DNA of 64,000 bases from Kushneria phyllosphaerae (GCF_900312995.1 NZ_ONZI01000002.1:434001-498000); one strand, 5' to 3'; counted from the stretch's first letter, positions 37,269-46,965 are shown. Made by a program: numbers and translations. The notes: generated by a model from the letters alone, not told the origin.

Positions 37269-38258
37269 TTACGGCGCAGTGCCGTCGTCCTGTTTCAATC
37301 GATTATCAACGTAGGCCGAGGCGCGAATCTCCTGCGTCCAGGCTTCCAGCTCCTCGTTGACCTTGCGTTGAAACAGCGTACGTCGAATCTGCTCGCGCTG
37401 CTGGTCGGCATTACCACCGCCGCGCTTGTCCAGAAGGGTAATCAGGTGATAACCGCTCGGGCTGCGGATGGGCTCACTGACCTCTCCCTTTTCCAGACGG
37501 GGCACGACATCATCAAAGATACTGGGCATTTCGGCCCCGGAGCGCCAGCCCAGATCACCGCCGTCCAATGCCTGAGGGCCATCGGACTGGGCCGCTGCAA
37601 CTTCCTGAAACTTCGCCTGACCCGAGGTAATGGCCTGACGTAGCTGCTCGGCCTTTTTACGGGCCGCTTCAGCCTGCTGAGGCGTAGGCGCCTGCGGCAC
37701 GGCAATCAGAATGTGCGCCAGATGATACTGCACATTGGCGTTGCTACCGGCCTGTTTTAGATACTGATCCACTTCGCGGTCGGAAATATTGACCTGGCTT
37801 GCCACACTGCGCTGCTGTACCTGAGTGATCAAAAGCTCGCGGCGAACCTGCTCCCTGACCTGGGCATAGCTCATGCCCTCCTGCTCGACCCGATCAACAA
37901 ACTGTTCAAGCGTCATGTTGTTGCGCTGGGCAACGCCTCGCATCGCCTGATTGAGGTCGCTGTCGCTGACGCTCAAATTGGCACGTTCGGCCATCTGCAG
38001 CTCGATCTGCTCGGTGATCATGCGCGAGAGCACCTGATCACGCAGCTCACCTTGATCCGGCATGCCGATATTGCGCGACTGCATCTGCTGACGCACCTGA
38101 CTGACGCGCTGATCCAGATCGCTGGACATGATGGCCTCATCGTTGACCACGGCGACGACACGATCCAGAGGCTGCACGGCGGCAGTCGCCAGCGGCGAAA
38201 CGGAAAGACTCAGCGCAAGGCCCAGAGCGGCTAGCGTGTTTGCGTTGCGTGCTTTCAT
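37269..38258 (-). CDS. surA: Periplasmic chaperone SurA with a single parvulin domain
   Basis: 329 residues with a signal peptide (about 1-27, LATAAVQ). The N-terminal SurA chaperone domain (DRVVAVVNDEAIMSSDLDQRV, LSRMITEQIELQMA) is intact. One parvulin domain follows (about 165-275; HLAHILIAVP, ALDGGDLGWRSGAEMPSIF, PIRSPSGYHLITLLDKRGG), then the C-terminal helix ending IRASAYVDNRL. E. coli SurA (428 aa) has two parvulin domains; this one most resembles P1, and P2 appears missing. SurA escorts outer-membrane proteins to the BAM complex. The start at 38258 follows GAGAGA. It is encoded directly downstream of lptD, as usual. Confidence 0.92.
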   Translation of the reverse strand: MKARNANTLAALGLALSLSVSPLATAAVQPLDRVVAVVNDEAIMSSDLDQRVSQVRQQMQSRNIGMPDQGELRDQVLSRMITEQIELQMAERANLSVSDSDLNQAMRGVAQRNNMTLEQFVDRVEQEGMSYAQVREQVRRELLITQVQQRSVASQVNISDREVDQYLKQAGSNANVQYHLAHILIAVPQAPTPQQAEAARKKAEQLRQAITSGQAKFQEVAAAQSDGPQALDGGDLGWRSGAEMPSIFDDVVPRLEKGEVSEPIRSPSGYHLITLLDKRGGGNADQQREQIRRTLFQRKVNEELEAWTQEIRASAYVDNRLKQDDGTAP

Positions 38259-38359
38259 GAAATCTCTCTTCTCATTCATAAAACCGACGTTACGTCAGTA
38301 GTGCAGCAAGGTCGTGCCTTCGCTACGGGTTATGGCCCAGTCACAAGCGATCGTGTGGC

Positions 38360-40795
38360 CTAATTGCTCACGCCGGTGTAGGCGCCGAAGTCATCGTCTC
38401 GAACCCCGGGGATGGCCTCGGAGAAATAGCCGTCGCTGCTGCCCTGCCCGACACCGCCAAGTCCCTTGAAGATAAAGGACAAGAAAAGACCCTGCTTGCG
38501 ATCGTCATCTTCGACACGAGCAGTATCGTTATCATCGATGTATTCACGCCAGGCAAGCTGAACGCCGTAGCAGCAGTCATTGAAGCGCACCCCGGCCAGC
38601 GTCTCGAGCGTACGATTATTGGTCTGATCATACAGATAGCGCCCAAGCAGTGAAATTGCCGGGGTCACACGATATGCCGCCGAGAGATCGTACTCTTCAC
38701 GGTTATAGGTCAGGCGGTCATCCTGATCTCCGAAAGGATCGAAGTCCTGAACGGTCCAGCGATAGCCCATGTTCAAAATCAGATTGTCCGGATCTTGATA
38801 GGTCAGATAGGACGACGTCTTCTCGGTCCGATCGCGATGATCGTCGTAGAAAAAGGACTGACGCGCCGACCAGCGATCGCTGATCTGCCAGTCGGCTTCA
38901 GCAACGATCGGCGAGCGGTCGCGGGTATTGCGGTAAAAGAGATCGCTCTGCTCATTGATGACGCGATCTTCAAAACGGGCATCGATAACACGGCGGTCTT
39001 CAAAATAATGACTCTGCCCTACCGACAACCCCAGTCGTTCACGCCCGGTATCATCTTCAAGGAAGCGGGTACTGACCCCATAGGAAACCTTGTTGGTATC
39101 CCCGATGCGATCGACACCACTGAAACGATAGGGTGACCACAGCTGCGAATAGGACAGCGGCTGCTCACGGCTATCGAACTGTGGCAGCTCTGACTGATCG
39201 CGATACGGGGCATAAGCATAGTACAGGCGTGGCTCCAGGGTCTGGCGCCAGTCACGTCCGAAAATGCTGGTATCACGCTCAAAGATCAGGCCCGAGTCCA
39301 CCGAAAGGACCGGCAGCACTCGATCAGGCGAGCGATCAAAACCCGTTGTGTCATCGCGGCCGTGCCAGTCCAGGTCATACTGAGTGGCCATCAGCTGAGC
39401 ACGCGGCTCGAAAAATCCCCAGGAGGGAGAGCGCCGGAAACCAACGGCAGGTGCGACATGGACACGAGCGCCGGTGGCGGATTCCTGCGGGATGATGGAG
39501 GGGTCACTGTAGTCGACGTCACGCCAGAAATAGGTGGCGCTGGAGTTGAACTCTTCGTAAAGCCCACTGGCCTGATCCCAGCGGGCGCTGGCCAACAATG
39601 CCGGCAACTCATAGAACGGCTTGTCATCGTCGCGCAGCGGATTATCGAGCTTCTGATAGCCCCGGGCTCGAGCCTGAAGATTCCAGGTGGTTCCCTGATA
39701 ATTCAGCCGCGCCAGACGCTCGAGATTATCGGTGTCCTGCTCTTCGAAGGTCTGACCGAAATCGTCAAAGTAGTCGCCATCACTGGCCGCACCATAGCGC
39801 AGGTTATAGGTGGTTCGCGGCGAGAAACGACCGTCATGGGCGTAACGTATGAACCAGCGGTCTTCGCCTTCGTAGTCCTTGTCCTCTCCGCCATCATCGT
39901 GACCGAGATAGTTGCCTTCCAGCGTGCCGGCATCCTCATCAAAGAGGTAGCGCAACTGCCCACCGATCGCCTCGCCACGTCGCGAAATATAGCGTGGTGT
40001 GATCGTGGCATCGTAGTTGGGTGCCAAATTCAAATAAAACGGCTGGGCGTAATCAAACCCTGACTCACTGCCCAGACTGACAGAGGGCCACATAAAACCG
40101 GTCAGGCGGCGATCATCAATTGGAAAACGGACCCAGGGCCAGTAAAAGACCGGGACGTCCTCGATTTCCATACGCGCATGCTTCGCCGTACCGTATCCGT
40201 TTTTCTGATCCAGCGTGATGTCGCTGCTGACCAGTTTCCAGAGGCTGGACTGTGGCTCACAGGTCGTAAAGGAGGCGTCCTGAAGACGGTAGCGTCCATC
40301 CTCGAGGCGCGACAGCTGACCCGCATCACCACGCAGGCGCTGCTGGTGGGCCACATAATGGGCCTGATCAATTTCGGCGGCATCACTGTTCAGTGCGACC
40401 TGCCCCTTGTCGCCGCGTACCAGAAAGCCGGGCTGGCGGTAGGACACCGGCCCCTGCAGCGCCACATTCGTGCGCGCCTCATTGAGCGTGGCACGCTGGG
40501 CTTCCAGCTGCTCATCCCCACGACGCAGAACCACCTCGCCATCAAGCAGGGTTTCACCATTGCTGCCATATCCGGCGTCATCGGATTCGGTGCGCACCTG
40601 TGACGGGTTACTACCGGCATCAATACGATAATCCGGCATGATATAGCGACCCCGACACAGCGCATTGGCGGGGCGGTCATCCCCCCAGGCCTGCCAGTCA
40701 AGTTCGCTTGCAGGCAGTGGCTGGGGCGCCGCCTGAGCCATGGTCGAGAGAAGACCGGTCAGCGAGGCGGCGGTCCAGAAGATACGCTGGCCCAT
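38360..40795 (-). CDS. lptD: LPS-assembly outer-membrane protein LptD
   Basis: 811 residues: a signal peptide (about 1-24), an LptA-like N-terminal domain (VVLRRGDEQLEAQRATLNE, FLVRGDKGQVALNSDAAEI) and a large C-terminal beta-barrel. The four structural cysteines that form nested disulphides are visible in ALCRGRY, FTTCEPQ and NDCCYG. LptD with the lipoprotein LptE inserts LPS in the outer leaflet. Start at 40795 (MGQRIF); 69 extra codons upstream overlap the lptD/amgK intergenic region. Its order lptD-surA-rsmA-apaG-apaH is the normal gammaproteobacterial one, apart from the missing pdxA. Confidence 0.96.
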   Translation of the reverse strand: MGQRIFWTAASLTGLLSTMAQAAPQPLPASELDWQAWGDDRPANALCRGRYIMPDYRIDAGSNPSQVRTESDDAGYGSNGETLLDGEVVLRRGDEQLEAQRATLNEARTNVALQGPVSYRQPGFLVRGDKGQVALNSDAAEIDQAHYVAHQQRLRGDAGQLSRLEDGRYRLQDASFTTCEPQSSLWKLVSSDITLDQKNGYGTAKHARMEIEDVPVFYWPWVRFPIDDRRLTGFMWPSVSLGSESGFDYAQPFYLNLAPNYDATITPRYISRRGEAIGGQLRYLFDEDAGTLEGNYLGHDDGGEDKDYEGEDRWFIRYAHDGRFSPRTTYNLRYGAASDGDYFDDFGQTFEEQDTDNLERLARLNYQGTTWNLQARARGYQKLDNPLRDDDKPFYELPALLASARWDQASGLYEEFNSSATYFWRDVDYSDPSIIPQESATGARVHVAPAVGFRRSPSWGFFEPRAQLMATQYDLDWHGRDDTTGFDRSPDRVLPVLSVDSGLIFERDTSIFGRDWRQTLEPRLYYAYAPYRDQSELPQFDSREQPLSYSQLWSPYRFSGVDRIGDTNKVSYGVSTRFLEDDTGRERLGLSVGQSHYFEDRRVIDARFEDRVINEQSDLFYRNTRDRSPIVAEADWQISDRWSARQSFFYDDHRDRTEKTSSYLTYQDPDNLILNMGYRWTVQDFDPFGDQDDRLTYNREEYDLSAAYRVTPAISLLGRYLYDQTNNRTLETLAGVRFNDCCYGVQLAWREYIDDNDTARVEDDDRKQGLFLSFIFKGLGGVGQGSSDGYFSEAIPGVRDDDFGAYTGVSN

Positions 40796-40962
40796 GATCC
40801 TTGTTCTTCCTTGCAATGAAGCGATGTGATTGCTTTTAAAAATCGGTATGGTACGCGGCATCAGAACCGCAGCAGCCTGAAAACAGCGACAAAAGTGTCC
40901 TGTTGCGGCCCTTGAGCGCTCAGCATGCGGTGCCGCAACCGTACCGTCAACCAGGAGTTCCA

Positions 40963-41979
40963 ATGACAGCGCGACTTGACGCCCTGCGCCACTGGGCGGC
41001 ATCTCATCACGACCTTGAGATTACCCCTCCCAAGCTTGAGGTCGTGGCAGATGATGCCAGCTTTCGACGCTATTTTCGCCTGCATCTCGACACCGGGCAG
41101 TCACGCATATTGATGGACGCCCCACCGGAACGCGAAAACAGCCACACGTTCGTGGACATCGCGCGCCTGTGGCGCCGGCATGGCATTCCTGTCCCCGAGC
41201 TCTATCATGTCGATCTGGATCAAGGGTTTATCGAGCTGCAGGACCTGGGCGATGACACGCTGCGTCAACATCTGACACAGGAAGATCAGCGTGAAGCGCT
41301 CATGTCACAGGCCATTTCGACGTCGGTGGCCATTGCAGGCCTGCCGGCCGATGACCTGCCCGAGTACGATGCCCGCTGGCTCGGCGAGGAGCTTGATCTT
41401 TTCCCCCAATGGTGTCTGAGCCAGTGGCTGGATATCGCCGCCCCCGACAGCTGGCCGCAGGTTCGCGACCAGCTGGTCACGGCCCTTGCCGCCCAGCCGC
41501 AGGTCTGCGTGCATCGCGATTTCCACGCACAGAATCTCATGTGCCATGAAAAACGCATCTGGGTGATCGACTTTCAGGGCGCCGTCCGCGGGCCGCTGAC
41601 CTTTGACCTGGTGTCGCTGCTGCGCGATCGCAACAACGCCTGGCCCGAAAATGATCAGGCGCGCTGGATCGAGATGTGGCGCCAGAAGGCACAGGATGCT
41701 GGCGTGACGGCGCCCATCACACCGGAAGCATTTAGACGCATGGTTGATCTGACCACCGCCCAGCGCAGCCTCAAGGTGCTGGGTGGGTTCTGCCGGCTGG
41801 CCCTGCGCGATGGCAAGCCGCGCTACCTTACCCTGCTGCCACTGTTTGCCGAACACGTCCGCCAGGGGCTCATGGGGCAGCCGGGGTTTGAAACGTTCAT
41901 GCAATGGTTTGATACCTGCTTCGTGCCGAAGCTGGATGCACACCTGATTCAGCACCGCACTGCCCGTCACGGGAGCTGA
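40963..41979 (+). CDS. amgK: N-acetylmuramate/N-acetylglucosamine kinase AmgK
   Basis: 338 residues, aminoglycoside-phosphotransferase fold. VHRDFHAQNLM is the catalytic HxDxxxxN, and WVIDFQGAVRGP the metal-binding Asp. AmgK phosphorylates MurNAc (and GlcNAc) at the anomeric position in the MurNAc recycling bypass of MurA/MurB (fosfomycin tolerance in Pseudomonas). Placed beside lptD with murU 1 nt downstream, exactly as in Pseudomonas. The start at 40963 has AGGAG upstream and is divergent from lptD. Confidence 0.93.
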   Translation: MTARLDALRHWAASHHDLEITPPKLEVVADDASFRRYFRLHLDTGQSRILMDAPPERENSHTFVDIARLWRRHGIPVPELYHVDLDQGFIELQDLGDDTLRQHLTQEDQREALMSQAISTSVAIAGLPADDLPEYDARWLGEELDLFPQWCLSQWLDIAAPDSWPQVRDQLVTALAAQPQVCVHRDFHAQNLMCHEKRIWVIDFQGAVRGPLTFDLVSLLRDRNNAWPENDQARWIEMWRQKAQDAGVTAPITPEAFRRMVDLTTAQRSLKVLGGFCRLALRDGKPRYLTLLPLFAEHVRQGLMGQPGFETFMQWFDTCFVPKLDAHLIQHRTARHGS

Positions 41980-41980
41980 C

Positions 41981-42658
41981 ATGAAAGCAATGATTCTTGC
42001 CGCCGGTCGCGGCTCGCGCATGCGCGAGCTGACCGAACACTGCCCCAAGCCATTACTCAAGGTGGGGGGCCATGCCCTGATCGAATATCATCTCGAGCGG
42101 CTGCGCAGGGCAGGTATAACCGACATCGTCATCAATGTCAGCTATCTGGGCGATCAGATCATGACAACGCTGGGCGATGGTGCGCGCTACGGCGTTCAGC
42201 TGCGCTATAGCGTCGAGCCCACCGCGCTTGAAACGGGCGGCGGCATTCGCCATGCCCTGCCCTTGCTGGGGAACGACCCATTCTGGCTGGTCAATGCCGA
42301 CGTCTGGTGTGATATTACGCCCGACAGTCTGGGCCCACTTGAGGGCGACCTGGCACGACTGGTCATGGTCGATCCGCCCGAGCATCATCGTCAGGGAGAT
42401 TTTTATCTGGACGATGCCGGGCGCCTGCATGAGAAAGGCACGCCAAGGCTGGTCTATGCCGGCGTGGCACTCATGCACCCGTCACTGGTAGCAGACCTTG
42501 ACAACGACACTCCCTGCCCGCTGAAGCCCTGCCTGGTCAATGCCATGCAGCAGCAGAGACTCGGCGGTTATCACCATAAAGGGCAATGGTCGGATATCGG
42601 CACCCCCGAACGCCTGGCCGCTCTTGAGCAGCAACTCTCACACCAGGACAGGGATTGA
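41981..42658 (+). CDS. murU: MurNAc-1-phosphate uridylyltransferase MurU
   Basis: 225 residues. The nucleotidyltransferase N-terminus KAMILAAGRGSRMRELTEHCPKPLLKV holds the GxGxRM pyrophosphorylase signature. It converts the AmgK product to UDP-MurNAc for re-use in peptidoglycan synthesis. It starts 1 nt after amgK. WLVNADVWCDI (metal Asp) and the rest of the fold look normal. Confidence 0.94.
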   Translation: MKAMILAAGRGSRMRELTEHCPKPLLKVGGHALIEYHLERLRRAGITDIVINVSYLGDQIMTTLGDGARYGVQLRYSVEPTALETGGGIRHALPLLGNDPFWLVNADVWCDITPDSLGPLEGDLARLVMVDPPEHHRQGDFYLDDAGRLHEKGTPRLVYAGVALMHPSLVADLDNDTPCPLKPCLVNAMQQQRLGGYHHKGQWSDIGTPERLAALEQQLSHQDRD

Positions 42659-42723
42659 TGCCTGTCCCTGTTTCAATCATCCCATGAGAGGGTTCACCTC
42701 TTTATTTGTACGGAGCAAGACTC

Positions 42724-43143
42724 ATGGAAGCCAGCATCAAATGGACCGACGGACGGCAGTTCGTGGCCGAATCCGGCAGCGGTCATGCCGTTATCCTGGA
42801 TGGCAATCCGGACAATGGCGGTCGTAATACCGGCCCCCGGCCGATGGAAATGGTCCTGATGGGACTCGGCGGGTGCAGCGCCTATGACGTCATCAACATT
42901 CTTGTAAAGGCGCGCGCGAAAGTGACTGACTGCGTGGCACAGCTCAAGGCGGAACGCGCTGACACCACGCCAGCCGTGTTTACCAGCATCCATCTCCACT
43001 TCGTGGTCACCGGTATGGCGCTCAAGGAAGCTCAGGTCAAGCGGGCCGTGGAGCTTTCGGCCGAGAAATACTGCAGTGCGTCACTGATGCTTGCCAAAGG
43101 CGGCGTCGACATCACCCATTCATGGGAGATCGTTGAAGCCTGA
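42724..43143 (+). CDS. OsmC-family peroxiredoxin-like protein (YhfA type)
   Basis: 139 residues. The two redox cysteines lie in GLGGCSAYDVI and EKYCSASLM. It resembles the E. coli YhfA subgroup of OsmC proteins, which reduce organic hydroperoxides. It is followed by a strong terminator. In Pseudomonas an OsmC gene stands near coq7 and HIT genes, which are also close here. Confidence 0.87.
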   Translation: MEASIKWTDGRQFVAESGSGHAVILDGNPDNGGRNTGPRPMEMVLMGLGGCSAYDVINILVKARAKVTDCVAQLKAERADTTPAVFTSIHLHFVVTGMALKEAQVKRAVELSAEKYCSASLMLAKGGVDITHSWEIVEA

Positions 43144-43217
43144 AAGCCACAACGGCGTCATGGCGTGTAACGAACCGATATCCTTCGGCGCAGTCCGACT
43201 ACACTGATGGCCACATG

Positions 43218-43240
43218 CCCGGCATTACGCCGGGTTTTTT
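43218..43240 (+). terminator. Terminator of OsmC gene
   Basis: CCCGGC/GCCGGG stem followed by T6. Confidence 0.92.
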
Positions 43241-43300
43241 GCGACGGTTACAGGCTCTGCCGATCAGCGCTGCTGACGTCACGGCCAGGCAGGAGAAGGT

Positions 43301-44425
43301 ATGGAAAAACCGATTGAAAAAAGGGCGTTTGAGCTGCTGCTGGTCGTGGTCTCGGTCGCCTTTATCTGGATACTGCTGCCCTTTTTCAGCGCCATTTTCT
43401 GGGGCGTCATTCTGGCTTTGGTGTTCATGCCGCTGCAGCGGCGCCTTTTGAGCCTCTATGGCGGACGGCGCAATCTGGCCGCCATGACCAACGTGCTCAT
43501 CTGCGTATTTATCGTCATCATCCCGGTCACTTTGATTGCAGGCTCACTGGTTCAGGAAGGCACCAGCGTTTATCAGCGCATCCGCTCGGGAGATCTGGAT
43601 ATCGGTGCCTATGTAGAGCAGGCACGCCAGGCACTACCGCCATCGGTCGATGGCTGGCTTGAAAGTACGGGAATGGGAGATCTTTCCCAGCTGCGCGATC
43701 GCGTCTCCGAAGGGGCAGCACAGGGCAGTCAGATGCTGGCCTCAAGAGCCCTGAGCATTGGACAGAACACCCTGCAGTTTTTCATCAGCCTGGGCATCAT
43801 GCTCTACCTGCTGTTTTTCCTGTTCCGCGATGGTGTGCCGCTGGGTCGGCGCATTCGTCAGGCCATTCCGCTGAGTGCGCGCTACAAGTATCAGCTGCTC
43901 AACAAGTTCATTACGGTGACGCGTGCCACGGTCAAGGGCAACATCATCGTTGCCGCCACGCAGGGGGCCATCGGTGGTCTGGCCTTCTGGGGGCTTGGCA
44001 TTGAAGCGCCCCTGCTGTGGGGCGTCATCATGGCCTTTTTGTCCCTGCTGCCGGCCATCGGCGCCGCCCTTGTCTGGGCACCGGTCGCCATCTACTACCT
44101 GTTGACCGGCAATACGCTTGACGGGGTCATCCTGACCTTTGTGGGCGTGGTGGTCATCGGTCTTGCCGACAACTTCCTGCGTCCGCTTCTGGTCGGCAAG
44201 GATACCAAGCTGCCTGACTACGTGGTTTTGATCTCGACCTTGGGTGGCATGGCGCTCTTTGGCATCAATGGTTTTGTGATTGGTCCGCTGATTGCGGCCC
44301 TGTTCATTGCGGCCTGGGATCTTTTCTCTCATGAAAAGGAAGAAGACGAAGCCGGTGCCATTACCGAGCTGTCGCCGATCTCGACAGAGCCCGGCAAGAC
44401 ACAGCCCTTGAAAACGCAGCCCTGA
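43301..44425 (+). CDS. AI-2E-family transporter (TqsA/PerM-like)
   Basis: 374 residues, about eight membrane helices. Family features: FFSAIFWGVILALVFMPLQRRL in the first pair, VKGNIIVAATQGAIGGLAFWGLGI and NFLRPLLVGKDTKLPDYVVLISTLGGMALFGINGFVIGPLIAAL at the C-terminus. Homologues export AI-2 or act as Na+(Li+)/H+ antiporters in halophiles, so the substrate is open; sodium export is worth considering here. The ATG at 43301 follows GGAGAAGG. The charged C-terminal tail (about 345-374) is poorly conserved. Confidence 0.85.
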   Translation: MEKPIEKRAFELLLVVVSVAFIWILLPFFSAIFWGVILALVFMPLQRRLLSLYGGRRNLAAMTNVLICVFIVIIPVTLIAGSLVQEGTSVYQRIRSGDLDIGAYVEQARQALPPSVDGWLESTGMGDLSQLRDRVSEGAAQGSQMLASRALSIGQNTLQFFISLGIMLYLLFFLFRDGVPLGRRIRQAIPLSARYKYQLLNKFITVTRATVKGNIIVAATQGAIGGLAFWGLGIEAPLLWGVIMAFLSLLPAIGAALVWAPVAIYYLLTGNTLDGVILTFVGVVVIGLADNFLRPLLVGKDTKLPDYVVLISTLGGMALFGINGFVIGPLIAALFIAAWDLFSHEKEEDEAGAITELSPISTEPGKTQPLKTQP

Positions 44426-44460
44426 AAACCCCGTCTCCCGAGCCACGCGACGGCCAATAG

Positions 44461-45126
44461 TCAGTCGATCAGCCCGGCAGAGGAATAGCGGCGCAGGCGG
44501 CGCCATTCGCACACCCGGGCGCCCATCGAGGTCACCCAGCGCCAGCCACCCGGCCAGCGCTGCCCACCGGCCTCAAGCGCCACACGAGCATGACGCGTGC
44601 TGTCATCGAGCATCTGACGAATGACGGCACGCGATTTTTCATCCTCGCCCGGCAACGCCGACAGCTGACGTTCCAGCGACTGCGCCTGCAGACTTTCTGT
44701 CAGATTGACCAGCCCAAGCCCACGCACGTGGCTGCGGCGGCTGAGCAACATTCCGGCACCCAGTGAGGTCGTGTAATAAAAAGGCGTCAGACGCGATGGC
44801 CGCCCTCCCAGTTCACGCAGTCGCGTGTCGCACCAGTTCAGATGATCGACCCCTCGAACCGAAAGGTCATCCACCGGCTGATAATGGCTGCTGATGCCCG
44901 TGGCAAAACGCTGTCCCTGATAGATGCCCTGACCGATCACCCGACTCCGATGATGATGGCGCATGACATCGGTGGAATGACGGGTCTCCTCTGCCGCCAT
45001 CGGCTTGTCCCGCGTCATCATGCCTGGCCGGGCACGACTGGCCCGGGTTGCGCCCGGCACCAGGGTACGCAGCATGGTATCGAGCTGATCAACAAGGCGA
45101 TCACTGCGCGTGAACCGACGAGACAT
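44461..45126 (-). CDS. Coq7-like (demethoxyubiquinone hydroxylase) homologue with degraded diiron site
   Basis: 221 residues. The ferritin-like Coq7 frame is recognised by ALYQGQ-type IYQGQRFATGI, VDHLNWCDTRLRELGGRPS, LTPFYYTTSLGAG, SLGFV-like GLGLVNLTE and LSALPGEDEKSRAVIRQM. The usual carboxylate ligands are mostly replaced: Glu of NHAGE is Arg62, Glu of the first ExxH is Gly92 (His95 kept) and Glu of the second is Ser176 (His179 kept). Glu144 remains. A working diiron centre therefore seems unlikely. The position next to OsmC, HIT and PrkB genes matches the Pseudomonas coq7 locus, so this may be the decayed or repurposed orthologue. Another UbiF/UbiH/Coq7 must supply the ubiquinone step. 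Confidence 0.7.
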   Translation of the reverse strand: MSRRFTRSDRLVDQLDTMLRTLVPGATRASRARPGMMTRDKPMAAEETRHSTDVMRHHHRSRVIGQGIYQGQRFATGISSHYQPVDDLSVRGVDHLNWCDTRLRELGGRPSRLTPFYYTTSLGAGMLLSRRSHVRGLGLVNLTESLQAQSLERQLSALPGEDEKSRAVIRQMLDDSTRHARVALEAGGQRWPGGWRWVTSMGARVCEWRRLRRYSSAGLID

Positions 45127-45273
45127 GGCATGACTCCTGAAGAGCGTTCATGATGAAAAAGCAAATTATGCCCTGACTATAGCGGCCATCCTTCAGGCTT
45201 GCGATGCTGGATATCAAACGGCGCGACGCACCTCATCGATGCGCCGCGCCGTCTGCAATAGAAGGAATGATGA

Positions 45274-46641
45274 TCAGCTCATCTGCTCACCGGTACGGTG
45301 TCCGCCGGCCGGCGTTCGTGGCTGATCATGTACCGGCCTGCCCGCCTCACCTGACTCGCTGGTCGCCCCCTGCGGAAACCGCACGCTCAATGCAGCAAAG
45401 GCAATCAGCGTCACCGCGATCCCCAGAAAGAAAAGTCCCTGCTGATAGCTCAGTGATTCCGATCGAAACAGAAAACCGGCGGCCACCGCGCCCACGTTGC
45501 CGCCGGCGCCGACGATCCCGGCCACGGCTCCCAGAGCCCGACGATTGATAAAGGGCACCACACCATAGGTCGCGCCTTCTGCCATCTGTACACAAAGGCT
45601 GAACAGCACCATGGTCATGATGGCGATGCCCAGTACCTGCATCTGGGAGAACAGGATCAACGCCACGCCCTCGCACAGCAGCGTCAAAAAAAGCCAGCGC
45701 ACGCGCCCCTTGAGGCCACTCAGACGGGCAAAGCGATCAGAGAAAAACCCACCCAGCGCTCGAGCAAAAAGGTTCATCATGCCGAAAAGGCCCGCAATCA
45801 GGCCGGCCGTGCCCAGCGACAGCTCAAAGTTATCGAAATAATACAGCGCGGCGATATTGTTGATGGTCAGCTCAACGCCGAAACAGGCGCCATAGACCAG
45901 AAACAGGGCCCAGACGCGAATATCCCTGATGGCCGAGCCAAAGCTGGCCCGCGCGCCATATTCGTTTTTGGCCTCGACAAGCTCTCCACAGCGACGCAGA
46001 TCGGCAAAATTGCCATCCGGTGCGTCCTGGGTGAAATGCCAATAGGCGATACCAGTCAGAAACAACACCAGACCCGGCACGATCATCGCCAGCCGCCAGC
46101 CCAGCGTTTCACTAACGCCCAGCATCAAAAGCCCCGACAGCACCAGAGGCATGAGAATCTGGGTCGTTCCACCACCCAGGTTGCCCCAGCCGGCCGTGGC
46201 CGCATTGGCCGTGCCCACCACATTGGGACCAAACATGATCGAGGTGTGATACTGGGTAATCACAAAGGAGGCACCAATCGCGCCGATGGCCAGGCGCGCC
46301 AGTAAAAAGCTTTCAAAACTGTCGGCAAGCCCGATCGACATGACCGGCAGTGCGCCCAGGCACAACAGCCAGGTGTAGGTGCGCCGCGGACCAATACGGT
46401 CACATAAAAGCCCGATGAACAGGCGCACCACCACGGTCACGGCGACCGAGGCGATCATCGTATTACCAATCTGGGTCTTGGTCAGGTTCAGGTCATCTCG
46501 TACAACAGCCATCATCGGCGCGATGCCAAACCAGCCAAAAAAGCACACATGGAAGGCAAACCAGGACAGGTGAAACGCACGCATCTGCGGCGTTTTAAAA
46601 TCGAAAAGCCGAATGCGGGTGGCCTTGTTTCTGATGTCCAT
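45274..46641 (-). CDS. NNP-family nitrate/nitrite transporter (NarK/NasA-like)
   Basis: 455 residues, 12 membrane helices. The two nitrate signature glycine-rich helices, GWGNLGGGTTQILMP (TM5) and AGIVGAGGNVGAVAAGF (TM11), are present with an Arg in each half (RLFIGLLCDRIGPRR, RALGGFFSDRF). It imports nitrate or exchanges it for nitrite. Nitrate reductase genes are not in the window. A 377-nt region upstream separates it from the HIT gene. It is a probable monocistronic unit. Confidence 0.87.
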   Translation of the reverse strand: MDIRNKATRIRLFDFKTPQMRAFHLSWFAFHVCFFGWFGIAPMMAVVRDDLNLTKTQIGNTMIASVAVTVVVRLFIGLLCDRIGPRRTYTWLLCLGALPVMSIGLADSFESFLLARLAIGAIGASFVITQYHTSIMFGPNVVGTANAATAGWGNLGGGTTQILMPLVLSGLLMLGVSETLGWRLAMIVPGLVLFLTGIAYWHFTQDAPDGNFADLRRCGELVEAKNEYGARASFGSAIRDIRVWALFLVYGACFGVELTINNIAALYYFDNFELSLGTAGLIAGLFGMMNLFARALGGFFSDRFARLSGLKGRVRWLFLTLLCEGVALILFSQMQVLGIAIMTMVLFSLCVQMAEGATYGVVPFINRRALGAVAGIVGAGGNVGAVAAGFLFRSESLSYQQGLFFLGIAVTLIAFAALSVRFPQGATSESGEAGRPVHDQPRTPAGGHRTGEQMS

Positions 46642-46965
46642 GATGCTGTCTCGGTAAGGGGCTTGATGACGCCTGCGCGCGTTTCAAAAGGCGTACAGAA
46701 CAGTCGCTTCATCGCACTCACACCGGCGCAGGTCTGATCTGGAATGCCCCGGGCGCGTCGTGACGCGATTACCGAGCAAGACACGTGCCAGATATAACCA
46801 ACCCCGGATAACACAGCGGAATAAAGGTGCGTTTTATCCTATTTGTCATCCGGGGCGTTTGTTCATGATCTCCTGTATGGCCTTTTATCCGTATCGCGCA
46901 CCACGATGGCCCATCGCCCTGATGACACCGCCAGCCAGAGCCCCTATCGTGAAGTACCAGGCATG
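46642..46965. other. Intergenic region upstream of the nitrate transporter
   Basis: No gene is supported. The stretch must contain the promoter and perhaps a nitrate-response operator of the transporter on the minus strand, but no clear NarL or NasT-like element could be recognised. A 33-codon plus-strand reading at 46865-46966 ends at the HIT terminator but has no ribosome site. Confidence 0.4.
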
